Source of the DNA: Sphaerisporangium album
GTDB lineage: Bacteria > Actinomycetota > Actinomycetes > Streptosporangiales > Streptosporangiaceae
Reading direction: 5' to 3'
Length of the DNA stretch: 64,000 nucleotides
Assembly: GCF_003323745.1 (NCBI RefSeq)
Contig: NZ_QOIL01000003.1
Span: forward strand, 372,001 to 436,000
Position 1 is the first letter of the stretch; each line of letters opens with the position of its first letter. A program made the position numbers and the translations under genes. The notes below the pieces were generated by a model. It worked only from the letters and a program-made list of their open reading frames with translations, was not told the origin of the DNA and made no database searches. This document shows positions 1-9,578 of this stretch, one piece after another.

Positions 1-1113
1 CGCTGGGGCCCGCGCCGCCCGTGGCTGCTGGCCGGGGCCGTGATCCTTCCCGTCAGCTTCGCGCTCACGTTCGTCGGCCCCTCGCTCAAGGGCGTGCCCG
101 CGGCGCTGTTCGTCGGCCTGTCCTTCCTGATCGCCGCCACCGGGTACGCGCTGTACGAGGTGCCTTACAAGGCGATGCCCGCCGAGATGACCGACGACTA
201 CCACGAGCGCACCTCGCTGCTGCAGTGGCGCATGGTCTTCGTGGCGCTCGCCGTGGCGCTCAGCGGCGTCGTCGCCCCGATGCTCGCCGGGCGCACCCTG
301 GACGGCTACCGCCTGATGGGGCTGGTCATCGCGGCGGTGCTGCTGGCGGCCATGCTGGCGTCGTTCTTCGGCACGGCCCGCGCGCCGCTCGTCGGCGGTT
401 CCGAGCCGGAGACGAACCTGCGCGCCAAGCTCGCGGCGGCCGCCGCGAGCCGTCCGTTCATGTGGCTGCTCGGCCTGTCCAGCGCGCAGACGCTCGCCGT
501 CGGGGTGATGCTCGCGGGGGCGCCGTACTTCGCCTCGTACATCCTGGAGGACCCCGAGGCCACCAGCACGCTGTTCGCCGCGCTGGTGGGACCCATGCTC
601 GTCACCCAGCCCCTGTGGGTGTGGATCTCGCGCAAGATGGACAAGCGCGGCGCGATGCTCCTTTCCGGCGCCCTGTTCATGGCCGGCGCGCTGCTGGTGG
701 TGGCGACGCCCGCGCTGGGCTCGCTGTACGCGCACCTGGCGATCACGGTGATCGGCGTCGGGTACGCCGGGCTCCAGCTCCTGCAGTTCTCGATGCTCGC
801 CGACGTGATCGCCCACGACTCGACCGTGAGCGGCAAGCGCAGGGGCGGCGTCTTCACCGGCCTGTGGACCGCCGCCGAGAGCGCGGTCAGCGCCTTCGGC
901 GCGCTGGTGTTCGGCTGGGTCATCGCGTCCGGGGGGTTCATCTCCTCCGACCCGGAGAACCCGGTCACCCAGCCGGACAGCGCGGTCACCGCCGTCCTGA
1001 TCGCCCAGGCCGTCATTCCCGCCGTCATCATCTTCCTCGGCATCCTGATGACCCTGAAGTACAAACTCACCGCCACCGACCTGGCCGAGGCGGCCCCCGC
1101 CCCGGCCAAGTAA
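1..1113 (+). CDS. GPH (MelB-type) sugar:cation symporter, 3' part
   Basis: This is the C-terminal part of an integral-membrane symporter of the glycoside-pentoside-hexuronide branch of the major facilitator superfamily, which brings glycosides or sugar acids in with a cation. The frame is open at the left edge, so the start and first transmembrane segments are missing and 370 codons remain. Visible are several hydrophobic helices and the loop motif VPYKAMPAEMTDDYHERT, which matches the GPH signature (NVPYGAL..EhT.D..ER). The end is a normal TAA stop after a short basic/proline tail. Substrate cannot be told. It converges on degraded permease fragments just downstream. Family assignment is secure; specificity is unknown. 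Confidence 0.85.
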   Translation, partial: RWGPRRPWLLAGAVILPVSFALTFVGPSLKGVPAALFVGLSFLIAATGYALYEVPYKAMPAEMTDDYHERTSLLQWRMVFVALAVALSGVVAPMLAGRTLDGYRLMGLVIAAVLLAAMLASFFGTARAPLVGGSEPETNLRAKLAAAAASRPFMWLLGLSSAQTLAVGVMLAGAPYFASYILEDPEATSTLFAALVGPMLVTQPLWVWISRKMDKRGAMLLSGALFMAGALLVVATPALGSLYAHLAITVIGVGYAGLQLLQFSMLADVIAHDSTVSGKRRGGVFTGLWTAAESAVSAFGALVFGWVIASGGFISSDPENPVTQPDSAVTAVLIAQAVIPAVIIFLGILMTLKYKLTATDLAEAAPAPAK

Positions 1114-1392
1114 GCGACACCCGCCGCCGTACGGCGAACAGCTCCGCGCGCCGCTCCAACGACACCCTCGTCCGGGCGAACACGCCCGTGACCACGGCGG
1201 CGACCAACGGCAGGAGCAGCACCAGCGCGGCGATCGCCGCCCACGGGATCACCACGGCCGGAGCCGGCCATTCCGACAGGGGCATGGAGGTGGTGAACTG
1301 GTTCACGCCCTCTGGCAGGAACACGTTCAGCCTCCACAGCGGCGGCGACGCCCGGGACCAACCCCACGGCCGCGCCAACGCGCGCCTCGCCG
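1067..1392 (-). pseudogene. FtsX/MacB-type ABC permease remnant (C-terminal end)
   Basis: Read leftwards, positions about 1330 to 1140 encode an extracellular-loop and last-helix pattern typical of the C-terminus of actinobacterial FtsX-like permeases (NVFLPEGVNQF, then a hydrophobic helix around AIAALVLLLPLVAAVV, then FARTRVSLERR). The preceding element expected in such permeases, GLVPGVAAA, is present at about 1370-1345 but in another frame, so a frameshift separates the two pieces. No start codon or ribosome site fits. The remaining frame runs on to 1067 and overlaps the end of the upstream transporter gene. I read this as a decayed fragment, not a working gene. Confidence 0.5.
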
Positions 1393-1560
1393 TTCGCCTA
1401 CCTCCGCCGTTCAAGCTCGCGGCGCGGGACGCCGCCCGCAACCGGGGTCGCACGGCCCCCGCCGTGGCCGCCGTGATAGCCGCCACCGCGGGGCTGGTGG
1501 CGGTGCTGATCACCTCCGCGGCCGACGAGGACGACTTCCTCCGCAGGTACCATCCGGTCC
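1383..1560 (+). pseudogene. FtsX/MacB-type ABC permease remnant (middle part, opposite strand)
   Basis: The plus strand encodes a segment starting RLAVRLPPPFKLAARDAARN and continuing with RTAPAVAAVIAATAGLVAV, the standard FtsX-permease pattern (LRLAARDAARHRGRTAPAVAAV) that precedes a transmembrane helix in the middle of these proteins. It has no start, no ribosome site and no continuation. The matching C-terminal piece lies immediately to the left but on the other strand, so the two fragments meet head to head near 1385. A deletion combined with an inversion would explain this. Functional coding is unlikely. Confidence 0.5.
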
Positions 1561-1653
1561 AGGCCGAAGGCTCACTGGAGCGTCGCGGGGCGGAGCGGCA
1601 CCGGCGAGATACCCCTTGTCCGCATGGCCGTGGAGCGGGCGCTCCGCGGGCCC

Positions 1654-2061
1654 TCAGGCACGGCGCGCCTCACGTAGGTACTCGTCGACGTCCTGCCCCC
1701 CCAGCCAATCCGGGTCCGCGCCCAGCAACTCGGACACCGCGGCGCGCCTGTCGTCGTCCTGCGGAAGCGGCTCGATGTGGTCGATCCTGATACGGACGAT
1801 CTGACCTCGCTTGTTTCTCGTGATCAGACCACGCGCCAACACGCGTTGACGCCAGAATCGCTGCATTACGGCTTCCATGTCCGGAGCCAGCACGCCCGTG
1901 ACGGCCCGGCGGGTGAGCGGGTCATAGAGACCCACGCGAAGCACTCCTTTGGCCACCCGGCGCGCATTCATCTCGTCCAGCCAGCCCGCGATCGAGCCGA
2001 GCGAGTCATACGCGCCGACCACGGCTTGCCTCGCTGCCGATAGCGCACCTGTGGTCGTCAT
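1654..2061 (-). CDS. hypothetical protein, 135 aa
   Basis: An unrecognised soluble protein of 135 residues. The start at 2061 is chosen because GGTGAG sits three bases upstream of this ATG; an in-frame start at 2109 would add 16 residues of unconvincing sequence. The N-terminal half is alanine- and arginine-rich and predicted helical (AARQAVVGAYDSLGSIAGWL, then LDEMNARRVAKGVLRVG). The middle has a basic stretch (RGLITRNKRGQIVRIRID). The acidic C-terminus ends in LLGADPDWLGGQDVDEYLREARRA, a tail type I associate with small actinobacterial proteins of unknown function. No membrane segment or catalytic motif is seen. It stands alone between the permease fragments and a divergent protease gene. 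Confidence 0.55.
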   Translation of the reverse strand: MTTTGALSAARQAVVGAYDSLGSIAGWLDEMNARRVAKGVLRVGLYDPLTRRAVTGVLAPDMEAVMQRFWRQRVLARGLITRNKRGQIVRIRIDHIEPLPQDDDRRAAVSELLGADPDWLGGQDVDEYLREARRA

Positions 2062-2456
2062 GCACTCACCGTCTACTTGCTGTCCTACCTTGCGGCGAAT
2101 GTGACTCACCGTGTTCGCCTGACGACCCTAGCGAACATCACCCGCAGCGACCCGGCGATCACCAACCCTGCGGTGTCCTCATCCGGCCGCCTTGTCCAGG
2201 CTCCCGGGCCACGCCGACAAAGACGTCCAGCTCTCGCCGAGCGAATCTCCTCACGCGGGACCGCCTGGTGCGAGCCGCGGTCGTCGGACTGTCTCCCTGG
2301 CGGAGCGCGCGGGGAATGGGTGCGGGACGCAGAATGGCGGGTGATGGAGGCGAGAGTTCTTCGCTCTTCGGATGTAGGCACGGATCTCAGTCAGGTGCCG
2401 TGTGGGTCGCCGGAAGATCTTCTGGGCGCTCGCGGCACGGGCTCTAGGGAGGATCG
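2062..2456. other. intergenic region between divergent genes
   Basis: About 395 bases without a convincing gene, lying between the leftward hypothetical gene and the rightward HtpX-like gene, so it must hold both promoters. The inverted pair GTTCGC (2113-2118) / GCGAAC (2131-2136) is the only obvious dyad. A clear ribosome site, GGAGG at about 2450, precedes the protease start. The short frames here show no recognisable protein. Confidence 0.5.
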
Positions 2457-3326
2457 ATGGCCCGCAGCACACCGCACGGTCTGATTCCTCGCATGATGGC
2501 GGCGATGGCGCTGCTCGCGCTCGTCTACGCCATCCCGATCGGGGCGGCGCTGTGGGCCGGAATCCCCTGGCCGGGGGTCGCCGCGGTGGTGGTGCTGGTC
2601 GTGACCGTCCAGTGGTTCGGCACCGAGTACATGGCTCGCAAGATCGCCAGGGCGCACGTGGTCGGACCGGAGGAGCAGCCACACTTACACGCCGCGCTCG
2701 ACCGGCTCTGCGCGCTGAACGACTTGCCCAAGCCCCGTGTGGCGATCAGCAGGGATCGTGTGCCCAACGCCTTCACCGTGGGCCGATCCCGTAAGCACAC
2801 GACGATCGTGGTGACCACCGGCCTGCTCGACAAGCTGGAGACGGACGAGCTCACCGCCGCGATGGCCCACGAGGTCGCGCACATCCGCCACCGCGACGTC
2901 GCCGTGATGACGCTCGCCAGCTCGCTCGCCATCTTCATGGCGTGGTCGGCGCGCGGCGTGGCCAAGGTGGCCGGGAACGCGCCGGGCGCCGTCCTGGAGG
3001 CACCACTGTTCGCGCTCGCGCTCCTGGCGGGGGCCGCGGCGGCGGGCCTGCTGAGCGCGCTGGCGTACCTGCCGCTGCGAGCGCTCAGCCGCTACCGCGA
3101 GTACGCCGCCGACCACGACGCCGCCGCGCAACTCGGGCAGCCCGCCCTACTCGCCGCCACGCTTCTCAAGGCCGGCGACCGCGACGCGATCCCCCGTACC
3201 GACCTGAGAGCCGCCCGCGTCCCCGCGATGGGCCTGGTCGCCACCAAACCCACCAAGTTCGCCTGGTGGTCGACCCACCCACCACTCACCAAGCGCATCG
3301 ACCGTCTGACCAAGCCGGCCACCTGA
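2457..3326 (+). CDS. M48 family (HtpX-like) zinc metalloprotease
   Basis: A membrane-bound zinc protease of family M48, related to HtpX, which degrades misfolded or damaged membrane proteins. Two hydrophobic segments at about residues 14-58 place the catalytic domain on one membrane face, and a further hydrophobic pair lies at about 160-205. The zinc site is complete: H138-E-V-A-H142 supplies two ligands and the general base, and E215 in REYAADHDA is the third ligand. The length of 289 residues is normal for HtpX. GGAGG lies six bases before the ATG. It is monocistronic, with an FHA-domain gene about 230 bases further on. Confidence 0.85.
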   Translation: MARSTPHGLIPRMMAAMALLALVYAIPIGAALWAGIPWPGVAAVVVLVVTVQWFGTEYMARKIARAHVVGPEEQPHLHAALDRLCALNDLPKPRVAISRDRVPNAFTVGRSRKHTTIVVTTGLLDKLETDELTAAMAHEVAHIRHRDVAVMTLASSLAIFMAWSARGVAKVAGNAPGAVLEAPLFALALLAGAAAAGLLSALAYLPLRALSRYREYAADHDAAAQLGQPALLAATLLKAGDRDAIPRTDLRAARVPAMGLVATKPTKFAWWSTHPPLTKRIDRLTKPAT

Positions 3327-3552
3327 GCCCTACTCCATACGCGTGCCCCCTCCCTCGCCGTGCACCCCCGGCGCCCCGCCCGACCACCGGACGGCGACAC
3401 GCAGCGCCGGGAAGCGCGGTCGTGGTCGGCGGCGAGGGGCGAGGTGAGGCAGGGGGACGTGGGTGCTACTGGGAGTTGCGGGGCGACCTGCGGGGTACAT
3501 GAGATCCCGTATATTCTGGACACCTTGGCGTTGCCAGACCGATACTCGGGAC

Positions 3553-4095
3553 ATGAGTTCGACGCACCCGCCTGTGCGCGCCTCCGACGGGGATCGCGAA
3601 CGCGCGATCAGTGATCTTCGCGATAACGCCGTCGAGGGGAAGATCTCACACGACACCTTCCTCGGACGGGTCGATCAGGCGCTGCGCGCCCGCAGTCGTG
3701 TCGAGCTGACCGATCTGGTCTCCGACCTGCCTCCGCGCGGCAAGTGGCGGCGCAGGCTCACCGACGCGGTGGCCTCCTTCTCGGAGCTGACGACCCGGGT
3801 GGAGAACGCCTGGCGGCGTCCGCGACTGCCCCGGCTCGCGCTGCCCGTGGACAGCCGGGTGCGCTACGTCGTCGGGCGCGGCTCGGAGTGCGATCTGATC
3901 CTGACCGACCTCACCGTCTCCCGCGTGCACGCCGAGCTGCGCCGCGAGAGCGAGGACTGGCTGCTGGTGGACCTCGGCTCGCTCAACGGCACCCGGCTGA
4001 ACGGCTGGCGTCTGGTCGGGCCGGCCCGGGTGCGCACCGGGGACGAGATCTCCTTCGGCGAGTGCGCGTTCGTGGTCTCGTCCCCCGTCGCCTGA
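3553..4095 (+). CDS. DUF1707 and FHA domain protein
   Basis: A 180-residue protein with two domains. Residues about 7-60 (RASDGDRERAISDLRDNAVE, then the ARSRVELTDLVSDLP region) match DUF1707, a short helical domain common at the N-terminus of actinobacterial proteins. Residues about 95-178 form a forkhead-associated domain that binds phosphothreonine peptides; the key elements GRGSECDL, SRVHAEL and LGSLNGTRLNG are all present. Such proteins usually read out serine/threonine kinase signalling. I choose the ATG at 3553 because DUF1707 begins right after it; a start 30 codons earlier lacks a ribosome site and runs through the AT-rich TATATT element at 3510, which may be promoter. Confidence 0.8.
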   Translation: MSSTHPPVRASDGDRERAISDLRDNAVEGKISHDTFLGRVDQALRARSRVELTDLVSDLPPRGKWRRRLTDAVASFSELTTRVENAWRRPRLPRLALPVDSRVRYVVGRGSECDLILTDLTVSRVHAELRRESEDWLLVDLGSLNGTRLNGWRLVGPARVRTGDEISFGECAFVVSSPVA

Positions 4096-4276
4096 CGCCC
4101 TGCCGGTACGGCTTCCTGAGGGGCTTGTCACGGTCGCGGGTCGGCGGGCGGGCGATCTCTGTAGCGTTCGGGAGTACAGGGATTCGTGGGCGTCATAGAT
4201 ACGTAGGTTTCCGTATTGTGCGGCGGCGTCGGTGTTGTCGATGATCCCCCAAGGCCGAGCCCCTGGAGGCACCCCC

Positions 4277-5839
4277 ATGCGCAGACACCGAAAAGTCATC
4301 ACACTCCTGTCGGCCGCCGCGCTGGCGGCGACGTTGACGCAGGCGACAGGGGGCGGGGCGAACGCCGCCGATCCCGCGCCCGGCGTGACCGACCTCGTCC
4401 AGGATCTCGACCAGATCCTCAGCGCGCCGTTCCTCGGCGTGGCGCGGGCGGGCGTCGTGGTCAGGAGCGCCGCGACCGGCGAGCAGCTCTACGCGCAGGA
4501 CGCCGGGAAGGTCTTCGCCCCGGCCTCCAACACCAAGCTGCTCACCTCCGCCGCCGCCGTGGACGGCCTCGGTCTCGATTACCGCTTCACCACGACCGTG
4601 CTGAGCTCAGGCCGCCGCGCCGGGTCCGCGCTGGCCGGCGACCTGTACCTGAAGGGCACCGGCGACCCGACCCTGCTCGCCGCCGACTACGACGCGCTCG
4701 CCGCCAAGGTGGCCGCCACGGGCGTCAAGCTGGTCACCGGGAAGCTGGTCGCGGACGACACCTGGTTCGACGACGTGCGGCTCGGCACCGACTGGGCGCA
4801 GGACGACGAGCCGTACTACTACTCGGCGCAGATCTCGGCGCTCACCGCCTCACCGGACACCGACTACGACGCCGGTTCGATCATCGTCTCGGTGGCCCCG
4901 GGAAGCGCCCAGGGTTCCACCGCCAAGGTGAGCACCACGCCCCCGACCGACCACGTCACCATCGAGAACCACGCCACCACGGGAGCCGCGACCGACGTCA
5001 CGGTCACCCGCGTGCACGGCACGAACCGCATCGTGGTCACCGGCACGGTGGCGAGCACCTACCAGGAGTGGATCGCCGTCGACGACCCGACCGGGTACGC
5101 CGCGTCGCTGTTCAGGGCGGCGCTCGCCAAGCACGGCGTAGGCGTCCTGGGGAAGACCGTCCGGGGGACGACGCCGGGGACGGCGGCGAGCGTGGCGGGG
5201 CGCGAGTCGATGCCGCTGCGCGAGCTGCTCGTGCCGTTCATGAAGCTCAGCAACAACATGCACGCCGAGATCCTCGTCAAGGCCCTCGGCCGCAAGGTGT
5301 CCGGCCAGGGCACCTGGGACGCGGGGCTCGCGGCCGCCACCGCGTTCGCCAAGGCCAACGGGATGGCGAACGTGCGGCTGCGCGACGGCTCGGGCCTGTC
5401 GCGGGTCGACGCCGTCGCGCCGGGCGAGCTCACGGCGTTCCTGATCGCCCTGCGCGCCAAGCCGTGGTACCAGACCTGGTACCAGGCGCTGCCGATCGCG
5501 GGCAACTCCGACCGGTTCACGGGGGGCACCCTGCGCAGCCGCATGGCCGGCACCCCGGCCGCGAACAACGTGCACGCCAAGACCGGCTCGCTGACGTCGG
5601 TGAGCGGGCTGTCGGGGTACGTGACGAGCGCCGACGGCGAGCCGCTGGTGTTCTCGATCCTGTCCAACCAGTATCTGAGCGGCAGTCCCAAGAGCACGGT
5701 CGAGGACGCGATCGCGGTGCGGCTCGCGCGGTTCAAGCGCGACACCCCGGTGAACATGGCCGTCCCGCTCAGGACCGCGCCGGACGCGGGCGAGGACCTC
5801 GGGCTGGAATGCTCCTGGGTCAAGCCCGCCCAGTGCTGA
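4277..5839 (+). CDS. dacB: D-alanyl-D-alanine carboxypeptidase/endopeptidase (PBP4, family S13)
   Basis: A secreted penicillin-binding protein of the PBP4 (DacB) type that trims or cleaves peptide cross-links in peptidoglycan. The ATG at 4277 follows GGAGG by seven bases and begins a signal peptide (MRRHRKV, then a hydrophobic alanine-rich core, with cleavage likely near ANAADP at 28-32). All three penicillin-binding motifs are present: S84-N-T-K87, S325-N-N327 and K435-T-G437. The large insert between the first two motifs is typical of family S13. At 520 residues it has normal length. It ends convergently with ilvC, and a strong hairpin lies between them. Confidence 0.92.
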   Translation: MRRHRKVITLLSAAALAATLTQATGGGANAADPAPGVTDLVQDLDQILSAPFLGVARAGVVVRSAATGEQLYAQDAGKVFAPASNTKLLTSAAAVDGLGLDYRFTTTVLSSGRRAGSALAGDLYLKGTGDPTLLAADYDALAAKVAATGVKLVTGKLVADDTWFDDVRLGTDWAQDDEPYYYSAQISALTASPDTDYDAGSIIVSVAPGSAQGSTAKVSTTPPTDHVTIENHATTGAATDVTVTRVHGTNRIVVTGTVASTYQEWIAVDDPTGYAASLFRAALAKHGVGVLGKTVRGTTPGTAASVAGRESMPLRELLVPFMKLSNNMHAEILVKALGRKVSGQGTWDAGLAAATAFAKANGMANVRLRDGSGLSRVDAVAPGELTAFLIALRAKPWYQTWYQALPIAGNSDRFTGGTLRSRMAGTPAANNVHAKTGSLTSVSGLSGYVTSADGEPLVFSILSNQYLSGSPKSTVEDAIAVRLARFKRDTPVNMAVPLRTAPDAGEDLGLECSWVKPAQC

Positions 5840-5865
5840 CCGGGGCGGCCTGACACGAGACATGC

Positions 5866-5911
5866 GAAGGCCGGCCTCCTCACATCGTGCGGATGGAGGG
5901 GGCCGGCCTTC
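5866..5911. terminator. bidirectional transcription terminator between dacB and ilvC
   Basis: A near-perfect inverted repeat: GAAGGCCGGCC at 5866-5876 pairs with GGCCGGCCTTC at 5901-5911, and the inner bases continue the stem (CCTC/GAGG). It sits exactly between two convergent stop codons. There is no long T-run, which is usual for actinomycete terminators. It should serve both dacB and the ilv operon. Confidence 0.8.
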
Positions 5912-5917
5912 CGGCAC

Positions 5918-6943
<1,026 letters not shown>

Positions 6944-7468
6944 TCACGCGCTGCGGTCCAGGGCCCGCAGCGAGCGGTCGGTGATGGAACGGGCGCCGCG
7001 GCCGATGGCCACCATGCCCGACTGGACGAGCTCCTTGATGCCGAACGGCTCCAGCACCCGGATGAAGGCGTCGAGCTTGTCCGGCGTGCCGGTGACCTCG
7101 ATGGTCACGGCGTCGGTGGCGACGTCCACGCAGCGGGCGCGGAAGAGGTTGACGAGCTCCAGCACGTGCGAGCGGGTCTCGGAGTCGGCCCTGACCTTGA
7201 TCAGGGTGAGCTCGCGCTGCACGGACTGCGCGGGGTCCAGCTCGACGATCTTGATCACGTTGACCAGCTTGTTGAGCTGCTTGGTGACCTGCTCCAGCGG
7301 CAGCTCGGCGACGTTGACGACGATGGTCATGCGCGACACGTCGTCGTGCTCGGTCGGCCCGACCGCCAGCGAGTCGATGTTGAAGCCCCGCCTGCTGAAC
7401 AGCGCGGCCACCCGGGCCAGCACGCCCGGCTTGTTCTCGACGAGAACCGACAGCGTGTGGCGGCTCAT
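6944..7468 (-). CDS. ilvN: acetolactate synthase small (regulatory) subunit
   Basis: The regulatory subunit of acetohydroxyacid synthase, which binds valine and raises the activity of IlvB. The N-terminal ACT domain starts at once (HTLSVLVENKPGVLARVAAL) with the glycine that contacts the effector, followed by the second ACT-like half. The protein has 174 residues, normal for the short form. GGGAGG lies six bases upstream of the ATG at 7468. The longer frame upstream of this ATG is only the reading of the intergenic DNA. It lies 58 bases downstream of ilvB and 30 bases upstream of ilvC. Confidence 0.95.
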   Translation of the reverse strand: MSRHTLSVLVENKPGVLARVAALFSRRGFNIDSLAVGPTEHDDVSRMTIVVNVAELPLEQVTKQLNKLVNVIKIVELDPAQSVQRELTLIKVRADSETRSHVLELVNLFRARCVDVATDAVTIEVTGTPDKLDAFIRVLEPFGIKELVQSGMVAIGRGARSITDRSLRALDRSA

Positions 7469-7526
7469 GCGTTCCCTCCCGCGAAACCGGTCAGTCGTTG
7501 GCGGCGCGCGCGGACCCGGGGCCCGG

Positions 7527-9278
7527 TCACACGCCCTCCTCGTTGTCCCACACGGGAGCCATGTCCCGCGCGATCTTGATCTCGTCGTTGCCGGTCCCGG
7601 CGGCGACCATGGGCCAGACCATGGCGTCCTTGTGGACGACGAAGTCGATGACCACCGGCACGTCGTTGATCTCCATTGCCTTGCGGATGGTCGCGTCGAC
7701 GTCCTCGGGGCGCTCGCACCGCAGCCCGACACAACCGTACGCGTCCGCCAGCTTGACGAAGTCGGGAATGCGGCGGACCGACTGCAGGTCGGTGTTGGAG
7801 TAGCGCTCGTTGTAGAACAGCGTCTGCCACTGCCGGACCATGCCGAGGTTGCCGTTGTTGATGACCGCGACCTTGATCGGCACGCCTTCGAGCGCGCAGG
7901 TGGCGAGCTCCTGGTTGGTCATCTGGAAGCAGCCGTCCCCGTCGATCGCCCAGACCACGGCGTCGGGCTGTCCCATCTTGGCTCCCATGGCCGCGGGGAC
8001 CGCGAAGCCCATGGTGCCCGCGCCGCCGGAGTTGATGAACGTGCCCGGGTGCTCGTAGGTGACGAACTGGGACGCCCACATCTGGTGCTGGCCGACGCCC
8101 GCCAGGTAGATCGCTTCCGGGCCGACGATCTCGCTGAGCCGCTTGATGACGTACTGCGGGGCCAGCGAGCCGTCGCCCGGGTCGTCGTACCCGAGCGGGT
8201 AGGTCTCCCTGTAGCCGTTCAGCACCGACCACCAGGCGGTGTAGTCGCCGGTGTGGCCCTCGGCCTGCTCGTGCTTGACTGCGGCGACCAGGTCGGTGAG
8301 CACCTCGCGGCAGTCGCCGACGATCGGAACGTCGGCGTGGCGGTTCTTGGAGATCTCGGCCGGGTCGATGTCGGCGTGGATGACCTTGGCGTGCGGGGCG
8401 AAGGTGTCGAGCCTGCCGGTCACGCGGTCGTCGAAGCGGGTGCCGAGCGCGATGAGCAGGTCGCTGCGCTGGAGGGCCCCCACGGCGGCGACGGTGCCGT
8501 GCATGCCCGGCATGCCGAGGTGCTGCGGGTGGCTGTCGGGGAAGGTGCCCCGGGCCATCAACGTGGTGACCACCGGGATGCCGGTCAGCTCGGCGAGCTG
8601 CGCGAGCTCGGCGGAGGCGCGGGCCTTGTGGACGCCGCCGCCGACGTACAGCACCGGGCGCTTGGCCTCGGACATCAGCCGCGCGGCCTCCCGGATCTGC
8701 TTGGAGTGCGGCCGGGTGACCGGGCGGTAGCCGGGCAGGCGCATCGTGGGCGGCCAGGCGAACGGGGCCTTGGCCTGGAGGGCGTCCTTGGCGATGTCGA
8801 CCAGGACGGGCCCCGGACGGCCGGTCGAGGCGATGTGGAAGGCCTCGGCGATGATGCGCGGGATGTCGGCGACCTCGGTGACCAGGAAGTTGTGCTTGGT
8901 GATCGGCATGGTGATGCCGGAGATGTCCGCTTCCTGGAAGGCGTCGGTGCCGATGAGCGGCGCGGCGACCTGGCCGGTGATGGCGACGATCGGCACGGAG
9001 TCCATGTAGGCGTCGGCGATGGCGGTCACGAGGTTGGTGGCGCCGGGGCCGCTGGTGGCCATGCAGACCCCGACGCGGCCGGTCGCCTGCGCGTACCCCT
9101 CGGCCGCGTGGCCGGCGCCCTGCTCGTGCCGTACGAGGACGTGCCTGACCTTGGTGGAGTCGTAAAGCGGGTCGTAGGCGGGCAGGATGGCGCCGCCGGG
9201 GATCCCGAACACCGTGTCGACCCCGACGTGCTCCAGCGCCCGGACGAGGGCCTGCGCACCTGTCAATTCTTCGGTCAT
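7527..9278 (-). CDS. ilvB: acetolactate synthase large (catalytic) subunit
   Basis: Thiamine-diphosphate enzyme that condenses pyruvate with pyruvate or 2-oxobutyrate, the committed step of branched-chain amino acid synthesis. The conserved glutamate that activates the cofactor is in [15 protein letters not shown] near residue 50; the FAD/middle domain covers about 190-340; the C-terminal cofactor motif (GDG, about 30 residues, [12 protein letters not shown]) is present. Length is 583 residues from the ATG at 9278, which has AAGGAA eight bases upstream. An in-frame ATG at 9317 sits right on the T-run of the leader terminator and has no ribosome site. Expression is probably controlled by attenuation in that leader. 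Confidence 0.96.
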   Translation of the reverse strand: MTEELTGAQALVRALEHVGVDTVFGIPGGAILPAYDPLYDSTKVRHVLVRHEQGAGHAAEGYAQATGRVGVCMATSGPGATNLVTAIADAYMDSVPIVAITGQVAAPLIGTDAFQEADISGITMPITKHNFLVTEVADIPRIIAEAFHIASTGRPGPVLVDIAKDALQAKAPFAWPPTMRLPGYRPVTRPHSKQIREAARLMSEAKRPVLYVGGGVHKARASAELAQLAELTGIPVVTTLMARGTFPDSHPQHLGMPGMHGTVAAVGALQRSDLLIALGTRFDDRVTGRLDTFAPHAKVIHADIDPAEISKNRHADVPIVGDCREVLTDLVAAVKHEQAEGHTGDYTAWWSVLNGYRETYPLGYDDPGDGSLAPQYVIKRLSEIVGPEAIYLAGVGQHQMWASQFVTYEHPGTFINSGGAGTMGFAVPAAMGAKMGQPDAVVWAIDGDGCFQMTNQELATCALEGVPIKVAVINNGNLGMVRQWQTLFYNERYSNTDLQSVRRIPDFVKLADAYGCVGLRCERPEDVDATIRKAMEINDVPVVIDFVVHKDAMVWPMVAAGTGNDEIKIARDMAPVWDNEEGV

Positions 9279-9317
9279 CGGCTCGTTTCCTTGCGTGGCT
9301 GAGCTGGGTGTGGCCAT

Positions 9318-9355
9318 AAAAAATGCCCCGCCCGCCGGAAGGGCGGTGCTGGGGC
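9318..9355 (-). terminator. ilvB leader terminator (attenuator)
   Basis: Read leftwards, the hairpin has an outer stem GCCCC (9355-9351) / GGGGC (9329-9325), an inner stem CCGCC / GGCGG with a five-base loop, and then six T residues (9323-9318). It lies 40 bases upstream of the ilvB start, so RNA polymerase must read through it to express the operon. A U-run this clean is rare in this window. Confidence 0.7.
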
Positions 9356-9379
9356 TGCGCGCAGGCTGGGGACTCTTCG

Positions 9380-9460
9380 TCAGCGACCCGCGCGCCGGCG
9401 AAGTACTACGCCATCGAGCCGAGCCCGCAGGCCGGCAATCTGGTCCCCAGTGATACGCAT
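9380..9460 (-). CDS. ilvB operon leader peptide, 26 aa
   Basis: A 26-codon frame starts with ATG at 9460 and ends with TGA at 9380. It contains the adjacent codons GTA GTA CTT (Val-Val-Leu), where GTA and CTT are rare in this GC-rich DNA, plus isoleucine codons ATC and ATT. The ATG lies seven bases after a -10 element, so the transcript is predicted to be leaderless. The early bases CTGGGGAC (9449-9442) are an exact complement of GTCCCCAG (9372-9365) just after the stop codon, so a ribosome stalled at the Val-Val-Leu codons would change which hairpin forms. Attenuation of ilvB by such peptides is established for actinobacteria; this instance is inferred. Confidence 0.6.
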   Translation of the reverse strand: MRITGDQIAGLRARLDGVVLRRRAGR

Positions 9461-9466
9461 GCCGCA

Positions 9467-9497
9467 ACGATAGCCCCTGACACAACCGACGTGTCAA
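9467..9497 (-). promoter_or_regulatory. ilvB operon promoter
   Basis: Leftward promoter: -35 TTGACA (9497-9492), spacer of 19 bases, -10 TATCGT (9472-9467). The predicted start point coincides with the ATG of the leader peptide at 9460. The -35 box is a perfect consensus; the spacer is one or two bases long. Confidence 0.6.
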
Positions 9498-9578
9498 ATC
9501 CCCGGACACAAGTCTCACGATATGGGATCTCGGACAGTACTCGTGGCCGCGCCTCCGGCACGGCGTGTTCGGGGCCCT

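Noticed and set aside
3463..3552. Upstream start for the FHA-domain gene
   Set aside because: The extra 30 residues have no family similarity and cover an AT-rich promoter-like element; the ATG at 3553 directly precedes the DUF1707 domain.
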